Source of the DNA: Oryzias latipes
Lineage: Eukaryota; Chordata; Actinopteri; Beloniformes; Adrianichthyidae
Direction of reading: 5' to 3'
Assembly: GCF_002234675.1 (NCBI RefSeq)
Contig: NC_019876.2
Coordinates: 11,157,245-11,221,244 of the forward strand
DNA: 64,000 nt
The notes under the pieces were generated by a model, which saw only the letters and a program-made list of their open reading frames with translations, was not told the DNA's origin and did no database searches. This document shows positions 1-20,998 of this stretch, in pieces. Positions within the stretch are counted from its first letter, which is position 1, and the number at the start of each line of letters is the position of its first letter. Made by a program: the position numbers and the translations under genes.

Positions 1-268
1 AGTCACGTTTTTGAAAAACAGCTCATTTGTGTCTTCGAAAATACGCTGAGCAGGTCACAAGCTCCGGGGTCGGGTGGGAATGCTCCACGCCATCAGTCCC
101 ACACATGCCCCATAACAAGTTTCTAATGAACTACCGCCACTCTGCAGAAAGTATGTCCCAGAAAACGCCAAAAAAAAATTATTTCGGCTACAAGCCGGAT
201 AATTATAAATAAAAGATCACTAGGAACGCTTTTAGGACAGCTCAAAAGATGATCGGAGAGGGTCTTTG
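1..268 (-). repeat. TTAA-family DNA transposon fragment, copy 1
   Basis: Carries the family block seen many times in the window: 'aactaccgccactctgcag', then a variant of 'tatgtcctagaaaatgac', 'aagatcactaggaacgc' and 'tcaaaagatgatcgga'. The left part runs off the window. Family ends read TTAAAG(T/A)CCCACTCC with TTAA at the border, as in cut-and-paste transposons with TTAA targets. Confidence 0.6.
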
Positions 269-1324
269 AAAGGTTTCAAACAATAAGTCCTAATGTTTTA
301 AATAAATCTATATGAAGCTTTTTTGGACAACTACAAGGAGACATTAGTTTTTAATATATAGGCAGGAACGTTTTTAAATCAAAAGCAGTTGTGCTTTCCA
401 CATCACTCATTTTAATTTTAAGAAAAACAACAAAACTTGTCAACAGCTGTCTATTATCTCACAAACATTCTGATTTAAATCCTGATTATTTTAAGAAATC
501 TGTCAGAATATTTGTTGATTTTTTTTTGTTTTTAAACAGAAGCACTGGGATGGTGGTGAGCAGGCATGACGCTCTGATGGTATCATGAACAGACACATAA
601 GCGGCTGGCTGGTCATGGAGTCGACACGCTGTAAAAGGTGGGCATGAGGTGGCCTGCGATCTGGGCTTCTGCCCAAATTTGTGTCTGCATAACATAGTGG
701 AGGACATGGACGGGTGAAGTGGGGCAGAAGGCATACATACTCCCAATTCCCACAGATACGTGGTAGGTCAAGCCTGAGACGCAGTAAGAGAAAAGAAAGA
801 GAGACACGTTTTTATAAATGAAAAAACAACTCTACTTAAAAAAAGACATCAGGGAATTCTTTAAATTAGAAATGAAATAACTTTTTTTTCACTGTAAAGA
901 CAATAAAACAAGAAATGTCCTTTCAAATGCATTTTGTGCATTTCATATTCAAGAGTTATTGTATACATGTGCACTCTCCAGACCAGGAACTCAATCCCAT
1001 AATTCATTATGGGATTTGTAAACCTGTAATCTGAACTTCCATAGGATTCTGAACAGAGAAAAGGAAGTGGGGGAGGCTCATGGACCCACAATGACATTCA
1101 GAAAAAGGCCAATAGGGCAGGATGAAGTAACAAAAACAAAAATATGCCCCTAAATTTAAACTTTATTGAAATCAAAGGAACTGACAAAATCACGCCCACC
1201 CTCACACACACAGTTGTCATCAATAGTAACTTAAGCATTAAAAAGCTAAAAGGATGACCCTGACTGCAGAAGTTACAACTTTTTAACACTTTTTTTAACA
1301 CCGGAGATGTCATCGGTGACACCT

Positions 1325-1495
1325 AAATACCATAACCCTAGCTCTTCGACAATTTATGCGTTCAACGTGAATCCGCCCATTCTGCCGTAGAGAAAAGCAA
1401 CTTTTTATGTCGGCTTTGCAAAGCCTCTTCCGAATCCGCCGGAATAACATTGATTGTGTAAACGGTTGAAGAGTTATGGTTATGGTAGTCAAAAT
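1325..1495. repeat. Palindromic MITE-like element (family A)
   Basis: The left end 'accataaccctagctcttc' is matched in inverse at the right end by 'gaagagttatggttatggt', and inside them 'tatgcgttcaacg' faces 'cattgattgtgtaaac'. The whole can fold as one imperfect hairpin. A related palindrome lies at about 3815-4110. No ORF. Confidence 0.55.
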
Positions 1496-1984
1496 AATGC
1501 AAATACTGGAACCAAAATATCTGGTGTTAAAGAGTTAACTAATTTGAAAAAAAAATGAAAGAAAGTCAGCCTCTAGTGGTTAATTGAGGTACTGCACTCC
1601 TTTTGGTTTGTTTCATGTTTTGGAACAAAATGTGAAAACTTGATTTTGACCTTTATTGTTGCATCTTAAACATACACAGCAGAGCGGTTATGTGGTTGCT
1701 TGTAAAATACTGAAGCACGCTTCCTTGCACGCACTCAGAGCAGTGTTTACATACGGTGTGGCCCAGGCTACACTCTCACTCACTCTCACACTCTCTGTGG
1801 CTTTAAACAGCCATCTTGTTGAAAAATAAACTTACTTTAGATAAACAGGGAAAATGATTGGAGTAACTAATGTTAATGAAGGCTGAAGCTGTAAAACTAA
1901 TCATTGTTTGCAACATTTGTACTGCAATAAGACTCAAAATCTGTACAGTGCTTGAAGATACGGAACACCAAAGCCGGATTTACT

Positions 1985-2340
1985 CTGGTCAGTCTGCAGT
2001 GCGTCTGCGGTGCGTCTCCATTACGTCGCGTGGGGAGTCCGTCTCATGACCGTCAGGTATTTTACATTGACTACGCTGCGTCTCCGGTCTGTGCCCACTC
2101 CCCCTGGCCACCTCCGTGTCACCGGCATCCAAAGCTTTGTCAATCAGGCCCTAATTATGTCAGGCTTCTTTCGTCATCCATTGATAGAAATCCTGTGTGA
2201 AGCTTGCATTGCGTTCCAGAGGGACGGACGTCAGACGCAGACATGACGGAGGAATCTAAACATTTTGACCGATTAATGAACCGATTTTTTTGTGTCGACG
2301 CAACAGAGCCGCACTACAGACGGACCGGTGGGAATCAGGC
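1985..2340. repeat. Candidate terminal-inverted-repeat MITE
   Basis: The left end 'gtctgcagtgcgtctgc' resembles the inverse of the right end 'gagccgcactacagac'. The interior is CpG-rich compared with the flanks and contains a short ATG-initiated frame at 2243 that stops after about 30 codons. No target duplication was identified, so the borders are approximate. Confidence 0.35.
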
Positions 2341-2381
2341 GTAATGGGAGATCATGTCAGGATAATGTTAAAGACAATTTA

Positions 2382-11057
<8,676 letters not shown>

Positions 11058-13288
11058 GACTATAAAAAATAAACTAAATAATTATTTTTATATTTGGGGC
11101 ACTACCTGAACGAGACTGCCTCGCCTTCTCTGTTTATCAAGCAACGTCACTTTGTATAGCCTCGACTGTCAAAATAAAACAACTTCCGGTAAACCAATAA
11201 AAAAACATTTCATATTAAAAGCACAAAATGTCCGTTTTCTTTTAGTGTTTCTGTTCGTCTGCTGATGTTAAATGTTACAGATCGAGTAGTGACGGACACT
11301 TCTACCTTGCAAAACAAGAAAGGTGAAGCGCGACATAGACAACTTCCGGGGAAACAGTGGCTAGTTCTAAAAAAAAAAAAACAATTTCACAGTAAAAGCA
11401 CAAAATATCTGCTTTGGTTCAGTAACAAGAATCTAAAAAGTATTTTCTCTCTCTTGTCTTTCGCATAGTGCATGATATTTAATCTTTAAATAATATTATA
11501 GTACTTAGTTCAATTTAAATAAAAATGAGAGGCAACAAAGTGTATTCTTTTTTTTACTTTATTAAAAAAGGACAAAAAAATCCACTCTGTAATAACTTGC
11601 AGTGCTGCTTTCTTCCTTACAAGTTAATGAATTTTACAATTCCTTTATTCCTTTAAAATCTCACAATTGTAGTATTTCTTTCTAGGATGAATGTAAGAGT
11701 GACTTAAAACAGTGATATATTTTTAAAATCTAAAACTTTAAACAGGTATAACTAAAATTAAGCAAAAAAAAAAAAAAAACTTAGGTGACATTTTTTTCTG
11801 TGTTGTGCAAGTTTCCTTACAAAAATGCTTTCATGCACTGAATACTTTCAAAAATCTACTAACATTACATTCAGCTCAAATATTCCTGATGTGACAGTGC
11901 AACTTAACATTTTAAAGCACCTTTAGGCACCACATACAGGAGTTTTCTCCATCATATACTATAAATGATTTGTAAAGAGAAATTGATCTTAAAAAAGAAA
12001 AGTTTAGGAAGTAAACATTGGATGTATTTTTTGTTTTTTCTTAGAAAAGCTTGCTTCCTAAAAACAGTTTTAAAACCTGATATTTTACATTTTTTACAAG
12101 CTACTTTCTGTGCATAACAGCTTTTTCCACAAACCATCATTTATGGGGAAAAGCAAAAACTGCAGTAAACTGATTTATTTACCAAAATAAAAGAGGATTG
12201 CGGAGGAAGATTCACTTTAACAGTTTAAAAAAACAAAAACAAAAAACAAACGAAGGCACAAAGAAATCCCATAGACACCTGATAACTACCATTAACCTTT
12301 TAAGGCACTATTAATGTGCATCCTTGCTTGACGTCACAGTGAGTGCGATAAATAAAACAATTCCTAAAACAGTGTTCCCTCGTTTATCACGCAAAATAAC
12401 GATAGTTGAAAACCTTAGAGGGATTATAGATGGTTAAAGACTGCAAAACCCCTCACTACACACTTTTCTCAGTATGCAGTGATCATTTTCACAATTTTCT
12501 CCTTTGTTAAGTCTCCAATTTAAAAGCTTCACAGAAAAATAAACCAGTATTACAGAATGAAAACAAAGATCTACTCGCAACCAAAGATTTAAGTAAATGT
12601 GAAAAACTGAACACATTCTGCAAAGTATAAGATACTTGGTTCAGGTTTAAGGATGTTATGTTAAAGTTCAGTAAAGGTTTACAAGTTAGACTGGCAATCA
12701 CTGTCATTATTTTGTATTTTAGAAACAAAAAAGTTTATCTAAGTTCATATAAGTTCTTGTTTTAGATTTTATTAGGATTTGTTAAGATGGACTAGCTAGT
12801 ACTCAGGGACTCATTTTGTTCTAAAATGAGTCATTTCCACTTTTGTGTCACTGTATTTAAAATTAATTACGATCAGATACATAAAAACGTGAAAAATAAA
12901 CAATTTTTTTGGGTTGTATAACTTTCAATTTCTATTTAACAGTTAGCTTTTAAAACTTATTTTTCTCTTTTTGAATGCTTATGTGAAACTCCTAGTTTCT
13001 AGATTTTAACATTTTATAAGTTTTCCTGTTAAGTAAAAATGACTTGTTGTTCGGACAAATCCTTTTACTACTTTGTAGTGATTTTCTTCTTAAGATTAGT
13101 GTTTTTTTCCTACTTTTAGGCCAAAGGAGATACGGCACGGAGGACATCGACAATGGTCACAACAGCCAATCAGCACTCAGAACACAATGTGTTAAAAAAA
13201 ACAAAAACAGGCAAAGTTGCACTGAAAAAACTGTGACAAAGCGAGTAAACATTGTTCTACATTTCTTTCCAATCAATCCTCAAGAGAA
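11058..13288. other. Intergenic spacer, ccdc149 5' flank and kinase/KEN gene 3' flank
   Basis: AT-rich sequence with many A and T runs. The right part should contain the 3' UTR of the kinase/KEN gene and the left part the ccdc149 promoter, with GC-richer sequence around 10860-11060. I recognise no RNA gene, ORF or transposon here. Confidence 0.5.
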
Positions 13289-16200
13289 TCAACTCTGAAG
13301 CTTTTTGTCCCTCAAGTCCTCTGGCTGAGACTCTTGAACGGGAACATTTGGATGGTCCTCAGGGCTTGTGGGCGGAGTCAAATAGGCAGATCTGGAGTCC
13401 TCTCTCTGAAACATCTGCTTTAAGGGAGTTTCTTCATTCCATCCTTGGGCTTTGGAGAACTTGTAAATACACCCGAACAGATCAGGAAACAGCGTCAGGA
13501 CATCGATGTCAGCTGCATCCTCAGCACTGTTTAAAAAAAAGGGACATTTTTAGACATGTTCAACTGTTGCTATTTACAGAATATGCTATTTTTATTTCAA
13601 AGCAGTTAATCCATTTTTCTTACTAGTGCTCATGGAGGTTGCGTATGAAGCGCAGTAATCCAAGTGCAGTTTCTGGGTAAGCTTTGCCTTTGCCATCTAT
13701 TTTTCCAACCAGATCCTCTGGAAACTGTTTGAAGGAAAGAAAGAATGGATCTAAACTTCTCAAAGAACAAAAAGTAAAGGTGTCATGTTGTGCTCACCTT
13801 CTGTTTCCATTGTGTGAAGGATCTGTTAGCGGCAAATCTTTCCAGGGAGTCGATCAGTTCCTGGTCTGCTTTCCGACAGTTTGAAGCCTCTTTCCTATTA
13901 CCGATGCGCTTCAAGTATTCCAGTTTCCTTGAACAAATAATACTCATTAAAGTTACAGGTCACAGGATTTTTGATGTTGAATAACGTATTAATTTAGAAT
14001 TTGGGTTGAATTCTTACATCCTAGATGACCAGAAAAAAGGATGACTCAGACACTTTTCCATATTTGGTCGTTTTGCTGGATCTTTATCTATCATCTGCTC
14101 AATGAGATCCTTAGCCAGCAGATCTTCAACATCATCCAAACTGTAGTTGCCCTTGTATATGTTGAACTCACATTCAAATGATTTGCCAAATGGATGGTGT
14201 CCACTTGAGAGGATGTAATAAATCAGCATCCCCGCCACCTTAAACAGACTCAAAGCAGTATTTATCCATGCATTCAGGAGTTTCCCCAAACCAGTTTATG
14301 GGTTAGAAATGCTCACCTGCACATCGGTGTTTGACTTGTAAGGGATTTCACATTCTTGTCCTAATGTCTCTGTGGCCATCCAGCACTTGGTTCCTGCGCT
14401 CACCGTCCGGAGAGTCGTTTCATCTTTACGCAGGCGTCTGCTGATGCCAAAGTCAGCCAGCCGCGCATTACCTTTGACATCTGCGGGAAGAAAAACTTAA
14501 AAGATTAACCTCAGAATGTTTAAAAAGTTGATATTTAGGATACACTTGCATTGTCTGAATACATATTCAAAATAACATTGCATTTGAAAAACTAATGAGA
14601 AAAAAAGACATTGAATAAAAGGAAGAAGTTAGAAGTACTACTCAGCTTTAGCTATTACAAATTTTTTTCAATAATTGGGCTCAGGTGCATAAAAGATAAT
14701 AGATGTGAATAGAATTTCTTACCAATCAAAACATTCTGCGGTTTGAGATCTCTGTGAAGAACTTGAGGATTTTGACAGTGAAGAACTTTTAAACTGTGGA
14801 GAAAGTCACCAACAAGTTTCTCCTTCATCTGTAGACTGCTGACGTGGTCTCTGATGTATTCCTCCAGGGTGTACTCGCAAAGTTGGAGGGCGAGATAACC
14901 GAAGTTTTGGTCTTCCGCTGCGTCGATGTACCTCACAATTAATGGGTGATCGAGCTCTGGCAGCCGCAGGATTCCTTCCTCGTTCTTCAGCACTTCATAG
15001 TTACTCTTAGACATCCTCTTGATCGCAACCTCTGTCCCATCGTTTCTCAGCCCCAAGAAAACCTCGGTGCCGTCGCTCCCCTTAGAGATGCGGAATTCAG
15101 CCTTATTCACGTAAGTGATGCTCCCAATCCTGCAGACGTTGCTCTCCTCTGCGAGCCGTTTTAGTTTTTCATTCCACCTCTTACTGATGGGCAGCCATTT
15201 TTTGACCTGGGAAGGTTTGACATGCGTTTCCTGGACAGGTGGTCCAGTCAAACTTGTTTGCACCAGGGATGTTGTTACCTGATTAGCTAAAGACGCGTTG
15301 GTTTCATCGTTGGGGTCCTCTTGCTTCTCTGATTTTTTAGACTTGCTTTTCTTTTTCTTCTTTTTTTTCTTGTGTACAGCCGGACTGGCCAACTCTGCAG
15401 AGTTTGGCTCAAGAAAATTCTTCAGGCGTCTCAGCGCTTCTTTCAGTTTGTCGTTCAGTGTTATATCTGCAGATATCAGTATGTTTTCAGGCACGGAGGA
15501 AATCCCAACCGAGTGAAACATCTGAGCAGGGTTGTCCACTGAAAGCAAGTTTGCAAAAATGCCATAGGCATAAGCCCTGGTTGTGGAGGGGTGATGCTCT
15601 TTTAAAAATGGGGCAACCTTCTCACTCAGACTTTTCAAAAACGAAAAATCCCAAGAGCTGATGCCTTTGGATTTTTGCGTTACCACATACAGTGTTTGTA
15701 GGACTGTTTCAAAGTTTACAGGTATGTCTTGCATCTGCAGGCCAACTATCATGCCATCAGCTCTTCTTTTTGTGCAAAGTTCATCAAGCAGTTCAGGAAT
15801 AATGGCCAAAGCTTCCTCATTTGGTATCTCATCCATTGTGCAGAAAACTGCATGCAAACTAGAAGTTGCCCTACATTTGTGTAAATGTGGGATTTTTCCA
15901 AAACGACTGACAGCACTTGTGATGTAGGCATTCAATTTTCTAGTTTCTTTCAACCATTTGATGCTTCCTTGGCTATATTTTTCCCGATCTCGCCCAGAAA
16001 GTGTGAAAAGAATTTCAATCATGGTCAAATGAGTCGTAGGATCCTCCCAAAACATGAAGGGATCAAAGTCTTTTATGACTGTTTCAGGAGAGTTTTGTTT
16101 GAGTGAAATCTCCAAATCCCAAAAGGGCTTTATTTGGGAGCACAGTTCGTGTCCTTGAGAGGCCAAGTCAGAAATCTTCTGAACAAACGTTTTTAAGTTA

Positions 16201-16652
16201 TTACTGTCGATGAGCAACAAAGTTGCTTGTGCACCAGCTGAGAGGAGACATTTCATAACATCCTCCCTGTTGTTGACAGCAGCAAACTCCAGTGGTGTTG
16301 GGAGGCTCACGTTTGGATTTGCACCAACATCTAATAGTTCTTTCACAAAACAGAGAGGTGCATTAAATTTCGACACAAAGTGCAAAGCAGTAAAGCCTGA
16401 GGTGGAAGCTATATTTGGATTTGCTCCTTGACGTAGCAGATAAGAGAAAATATCCTTGTTATGTTTATAAGCTGCTGCAATCAGAGGAGTTACATAATCT
16501 TTAAGTTGTCTGCATGGATATATCCCATCCATATCGTTGTCCCTCAGTAACTTTTTGAGCTTTTTCAGATTGTTGCTCAGTATGCACTCAATGACAGGAT
16601 GCGTCTCTGTCGGCGGTTGGACTGACAGTTGGACTTGTGTGAAGATATTCAT
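13289..16652 (-). CDS. Ankyrin repeat + protein kinase + KEN endoribonuclease (RNase L/IRE1-like)
   Basis: Six exons in transcript order: 14723-16652, 14317-14480, 14018-14238, 13798-13927, 13624-13724, 13289-13526. They join in frame to 927 codons. ATG is at 16650-16652, 19 nt after a good acceptor (ctctcttcag), so the 5' UTR is probably split. Residues about 20-150 are three to four ankyrin repeats ([35 protein letters not shown]). About 150-400 is a region without a recognised domain. A run of eight lysines follows near 430. The kinase has VAIK (K545), HRDLKPQN (H633, R634, D635) and DFG (653-655), so the usual catalytic set is present. About 773-890 is a KEN domain with RNLHEHY (R843, N844, H848), matching the catalytic Arg-Asn and His of IRE1 and RNase L. 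There is no signal peptide or membrane segment, unlike IRE1, so a cytosolic RNase L-like protein is likely. RNase L has nine ankyrin repeats; here there are fewer. Ligand and targets are unknown. Confidence 0.87.
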
Positions 16653-16799
16653 GTTTCTGGGTTTAGATAACCTGAAGAGAGACAAAGTTTTGGGTCTTAT
16701 AAACTATTTTAAATGTCAAACAAAAAGAAAGACAGCCACCAGATGTACAACTATTTAGCCTAAAGACGGCTTTAATCGTTATATTTGTAGTTTTAAATG

Positions 16800-16926
16800 T
16801 AAGGGCTAATGGCCGACAAAGCGTGCATTATCAGAAATTAACGCACAACGTGGAAGCCTAAACCGACATCAGCGAAGAGCGTTAATATCTGATAATTCAC
16901 ACTTCAAAGGCCATTAACCCGCTTAT
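16800..16926. repeat. Hairpin-forming element upstream of the kinase/KEN gene
   Basis: The left arm 'gggctaatggcc' and 'gcattatcag' faces the right arm 'ctgataattcacacttc' and 'ggccattaaccc', making an imperfect palindrome of about 125 bp. One arm recurs at 21360-21418. It lies 150 bp upstream of the kinase/KEN coding exon, so in its 5' UTR intron or promoter. Confidence 0.6.
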
Positions 16927-17286
16927 ACCATGGTCACTAACAAAATAAATAAATATAAAATCAGTTTTTTGTACTTTGTTGTTATTTTTTCGGTTTGGAT
17001 CGATTTTTCCACAAAAAGCAGACTATTTGTTAAATGGTGCAGCCGCAAAGGAAAGTGATATATATGCTGAACATCACCATATAAATAAAGCATCATTTCA
17101 GACAGAAAGTTCACCTCTTAAGGCTTGTTTTTGTCCAGATGATGAAGCAAAAGTTGGTTTCAAAGAAGCCAGCGCAGTGATACAGAAAATTTAAGCTATG
17201 TGACATGAGGCTGAAATTGGCTTCCTATTCACAGCTTCCGACTGGCGAGGGCACTAAAGGAACATTCCACTGCATTTTTCACACTA

Positions 17287-17954
17287 AAGGCCCGTACACA
17301 TTGGGACGAATATTCGCCAGGCGTTATTCGCCAGCGTTTTTGGTGTTCACACCCAGGCGATTTTCGCTGACGATGAGCCGAGCGAACACGCAATTTCATT
17401 CCCTGACATTAGATGGCGCTTAATGTAAAACAGAAATACTCCTGTACACAAGGTGGCGCTGCGCAACTTTACGCTTCTTAAAGTCGCTTTTCACTCAGAA
17501 GAAGAGAGCAAGTATTTACGCGCTTGTCAGAATCATACAAAGAAAACATGAATATTTCAAGCACCAGTTGCTCCAAATGGTGCTTGGTTCGGGGATATTT
17601 TAGAATGTCCGTCATTATTTCTTCGCGGCTGTGTAGATGCAACTCCGCATCTATCTTCTTCGCTGGTATGTGTGCTCAGCAAGGCAGTTTTGTGTTTGAG
17701 CGCCCCCAAGTTGTATTTTACTGTATCTTCAGAGGCTCCAGACACGTGTGCAAAAGCGCCGGTCTCATTGGTCGAATAGATTTCGACGCGACGCGTCAAA
17801 AAAAAAAAAACGAACCCGAGGCGCTTTTTTTTTTGACGCGTGGCGTTTTTTCGCGTCGGTGTGCACACTCTCATTGGTGCCCTTTGTCTAGTCACGAGGC
17901 GTTAAACGTCGGCGAAAATCGAGCGCGAAATTCGTCCCGGTGTGTACGGGCCTT
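17287..17954. mobile_element. Non-autonomous DNA transposon (668 bp) with TIRs and TA duplication
   Basis: Starts AAGGCCCGTACACATTGGG and ends with the inverse, CCCGGTGTGTACGGGCCTT. TA lies on both sides (17285-17286 and 17955-17956). The interior is CpG-rich with 'gacgcg' words and an A-run and T-run pair that can form a stem. No transposase frame; the open frames here are chance. Confidence 0.75.
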
Positions 17955-18189
17955 TAGACCACCTAGGACCTGGTCCTGGTCCAACATGTAATTATGCATT
18001 ACATTGTAAAGAATACATTAAACACACTCTCTGATTTGTAAAACCTTTATCCAATTTGTGAAAATGTAAAATATCATTTTAATTTTATCGCATTTTACGC
18101 ACCAAGTCCACCTAAGACCAGGTCCTGTTCAAAAACCGCTGGACCTGGACTGCTCAAACCAGGATAAAATCATAATTTAGATAGTAAAG

Positions 18190-19370
18190 TAGGGTTGGGC
18201 GATGTCCCGTAAATTGGCCGTTGACAATGTTTGCTGTCAACCATCGGGATGGACGATGACATTGTGGGGGGGGGGGGGGGGGGTATTTTTTTACATGTTT
18301 CGTTCTTATATAACTGCTATTCGTTTTTTTGCTTTTTTCATTTTATTTCCCAACTAATGACTAATCCGCGATGATCCAGTACAAACTGAGGGAAGTGACT
18401 TTAACAAAAAAAGTAACAAACAAAATAGAAAAGAAGTAGTCCGCTCCCGCACTTCACTAGTGAAGTGGACCGGCGGAGCGCGGACTTACAGCTTTGTGTT
18501 TGAGGGGAAGGGGGGGGGGGGGTGCTTTGTTACATGAGCGCTATGTGTGGGAGATTTAAGACTGCGATCCGTCCCGCAGCTCTAGGGGTACAAGCAACCG
18601 AACTCAGAACCGGGTCTAAAAGTGTGTGTCTGAGCACAGCTCGGATCGTCAGCACACACAGCGGTTTGAGCTTCAAAGCAGAAATGTCGCTCAGTCCTTA
18701 GAAAACATTCAAACAATCACGCGGTTTTGTGTTTTCAGTCGTGTCCCGACTAAATAAAGGCTGATGTTATTCTTACATGTTTACGTGCAGCCAGCAAGCA
18801 GCACCACCCAAAGCTAATGTTGTTAGCCCGTGTTAGCATACTGCTAATCCTGGCTTCGTTCAGAAAAAGCACTGACCACACGGATTAAAATTCAAATGAT
18901 GAGCGAACAGGTGTTTCATAATAACCGTAACATTATTAAAAGCACGTTTAGAAGATCATCTCGTATTTTACCGAGCTGACATGTCAATGTATATAGCCGC
19001 TCGGCGCTGTTTAACATTGTTTTGTATTGAATTGTTACATTCAATAAAGTTTGAAAAAAAAAGCCGCTCGGCGGAATTCATATCCTTCCGGTTTTCAAAC
19101 CCTACTGCGCATGTGCGAATGATTTATTCCGACGGAAAGTGTGACCTTAGTGAACGTTTTTATATTCTGAAAACATTTTTCTGGGCCCATGTACACGGTT
19201 GGATTCTAATCCGACCATTGATCCCATCAAGATATTTTGTAAATGTAACCGCGGCTTATGGTGTCGACGCGCAACGTGGCGGGGGCATGGCATCACGATG
19301 GTGGTCTCTCCATCGGGATGTCAGTCACCCATCACGATGGACGATGATATCGTCAATCGGCACAACCCTA
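18190..19370. mobile_element. Non-autonomous hAT-like element with perfect 8-bp target duplication
   Basis: TAGTAAAG occurs at 18182-18189 and again at 19371-19378. The ends are TAGGGTTGGGCGATG on the left and the inverse of it, ending CACAACCCTA, on the right. An 8-bp duplication is the mark of the hAT superfamily. The 1181-bp interior has G-runs (18266-18284 and 18510-18522) and no transposase frame. Confidence 0.8.
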
Positions 19371-19743
19371 TAGTAAAGAATACATTAAAATTTGATTTCT
19401 GAAACCTTTTTTTTCCCTGAAATTGAGGAAGGGAGATATGCGAACAAGGGAGGAGAGGAGAGGTACGGACAACAGAGAAAAGCGTGGGTGAAACTGAAAA
19501 AATAAGAGATAAACATTAAAATGTCAGGGTCCAAAAAGAGAATGGTAAAAGTTGGTTTGGTCACGTTTACTTTATGATAGGGTTATGTTTTTGTGGTTTT
19601 CCTGCTCGCAGCGCTTTGTGTTTTAAAATAAATATATGTTGTTTAGAACTCTGCTGCCTTTATTTTTGTGAATTTGCGTCGTCTGACTTCAATACAACTC
19701 ACCCCACAACAATGGGCAGACTGATGCACAAAAAATAAACATA

Positions 19744-20998
19744 CAGTGGTGGACAAAATTGTTGGTACCCCTCAGTTAAAGAAAGAAAGTCCACAATGCT
19801 CACTGAAACGACTTGAAACGTTCAAAAGTAACAATAAATTAAAATTTCTTGAAAATTAAATAATCAAAATCAGCCATTACTTTTGAGTTGTTGATTAACA
19901 GAATTATTTTAAAAAACAAGCTAATGAAATAGTGCTGGACAAAAATGATGGTACCTCCATAAAAGATTGAGAACTAATTGCCCAGGGGGTCATGATGAAC
20001 CCAGGTATGTCCTTTAATTGACATCACAGCTGTTTTCAAACCCATAATCAGTCAGTCTGACTATTTAAAGGGAGACAAATAGTCATGTTGCTGTTTGGTG
20101 AAAAGGTGTGTACCACACTGAACATGGACAATAGAAAGTGAAGGAGAGAATTGCCCCAGGACATTAGAAACAAAATTATAGACAAACATCGTAAAGGTAA
20201 AGGCTATAAAACCATCTCTAAGCAGCTTGAAGTTCCTCTGACGACAGTGGCACATATTATTCAGAAGTTTAAGACCCACAGGACAGTAGCCAACCTCCCT
20301 GGATGTGGCCGGAAGAGGATAATTGATGACAAATTGAGGAGACGGATAGTTGGAACTGTATCTAAAGAGCCCAGAACAACCTCCAAAGACATTAAAGGTG
20401 ATCTACTAGTTCAAGGTACATCAGTGTCAGATCGCATCATTCGTCCTTGTTTAAGCCAGAGTGGACTTCATGGGAGACGACCAAGGAGGACACCACTGTT
20501 GAAAGGAAATCATAAAAAAAAAGCCAGACTGGAATTTGCAAAAATGCATGTTGACAAGCCACAAAGTGGCCTGCTATGAGCCCAGATCTGAATCCCATTG
20601 AACATCTGTGGAAGGAGCTGAAACATGCCATTTGGAGAAGACACTCGTCAAACCTGAGACAACTGGAGCAGTTTGCTCATGAGGAGTGGGCCAAAATACC
20701 TGTGGACAGGTGCAGAAGGCTCATTGACAAATACAGAAACCGGTTAATTGTAGTGATTGCCTCAAAAGGTTGTGCAACAAAATATTAAGTTATGGGTACC
20801 ATCATTATGTCCAGCCCTATTTCATTAGTTTTTTTTTAATATTTCTGTTAATCAACAACTCAAAAGTAATGGCTGATTTTGATTATTTAAATTTCAATAC
20901 ATTTTAATTTATTGTTACTTTTGAACGTTTCAAGTCATTTCAGTGAGCATTGTGGACTTTCTTTAGCTGAGGGGTAACAACAATTTTGTCCACCACTG
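19744..20998 (+). mobile_element. Tc1-like transposon with long inverted repeats, internally deleted
   Basis: Starts CAGTGGTGGACAAAATTGTTG and ends with the near-perfect inverse, CAACAATTTTGTCCACCACTG, with TA on both sides. The inverted repeats run to about 210 bp per end (inner limit near 19960 and 20790, both with a ggtacc word), the long-TIR layout known in fish Tc1 families. At 1255 bp it is shorter than complete elements because the middle of the transposase gene is lost. Confidence 0.9.
20124..20788 (+). pseudogene. Tc1 transposase remnant, catalytic middle deleted
   Basis: The N-terminal part has the paired-type helix-turn-helix domains (QDIRNKIIDKHRKGKGYKTI, then VPLTTVAHIIQKFKTHRTV) and the second HTH (SKEPRTTSKDIKGDL). 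The C-terminal part has the SPDLNPIEHLWKELKHAI motif near the last acid of the DDE triad. The joint near 20575 skips most of the catalytic domain and shifts frame. The ATG at 20124 is followed five codons later by TGA, probably a decayed CGA. Inactive. Confidence 0.85.

Noticed and set aside
2243-2345. Short frame starting MTEESKHFDRLMNR as a host gene exon
   Set aside because: It lies in a candidate inverted-repeat element, stops after about 30 codons and shows no neighbouring exon.
17524-17991. 155-codon plus-strand open frame
   Set aside because: Lies within the 668-bp MITE, whose G+C-rich sequence favours chance frames. No transposase motif.
18981-19373. 130-codon plus-strand open frame inside the hAT-like element
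   Set aside because: No hAT transposase motif (no RW or dimerisation-domain signature); it ends at the element border by chance.
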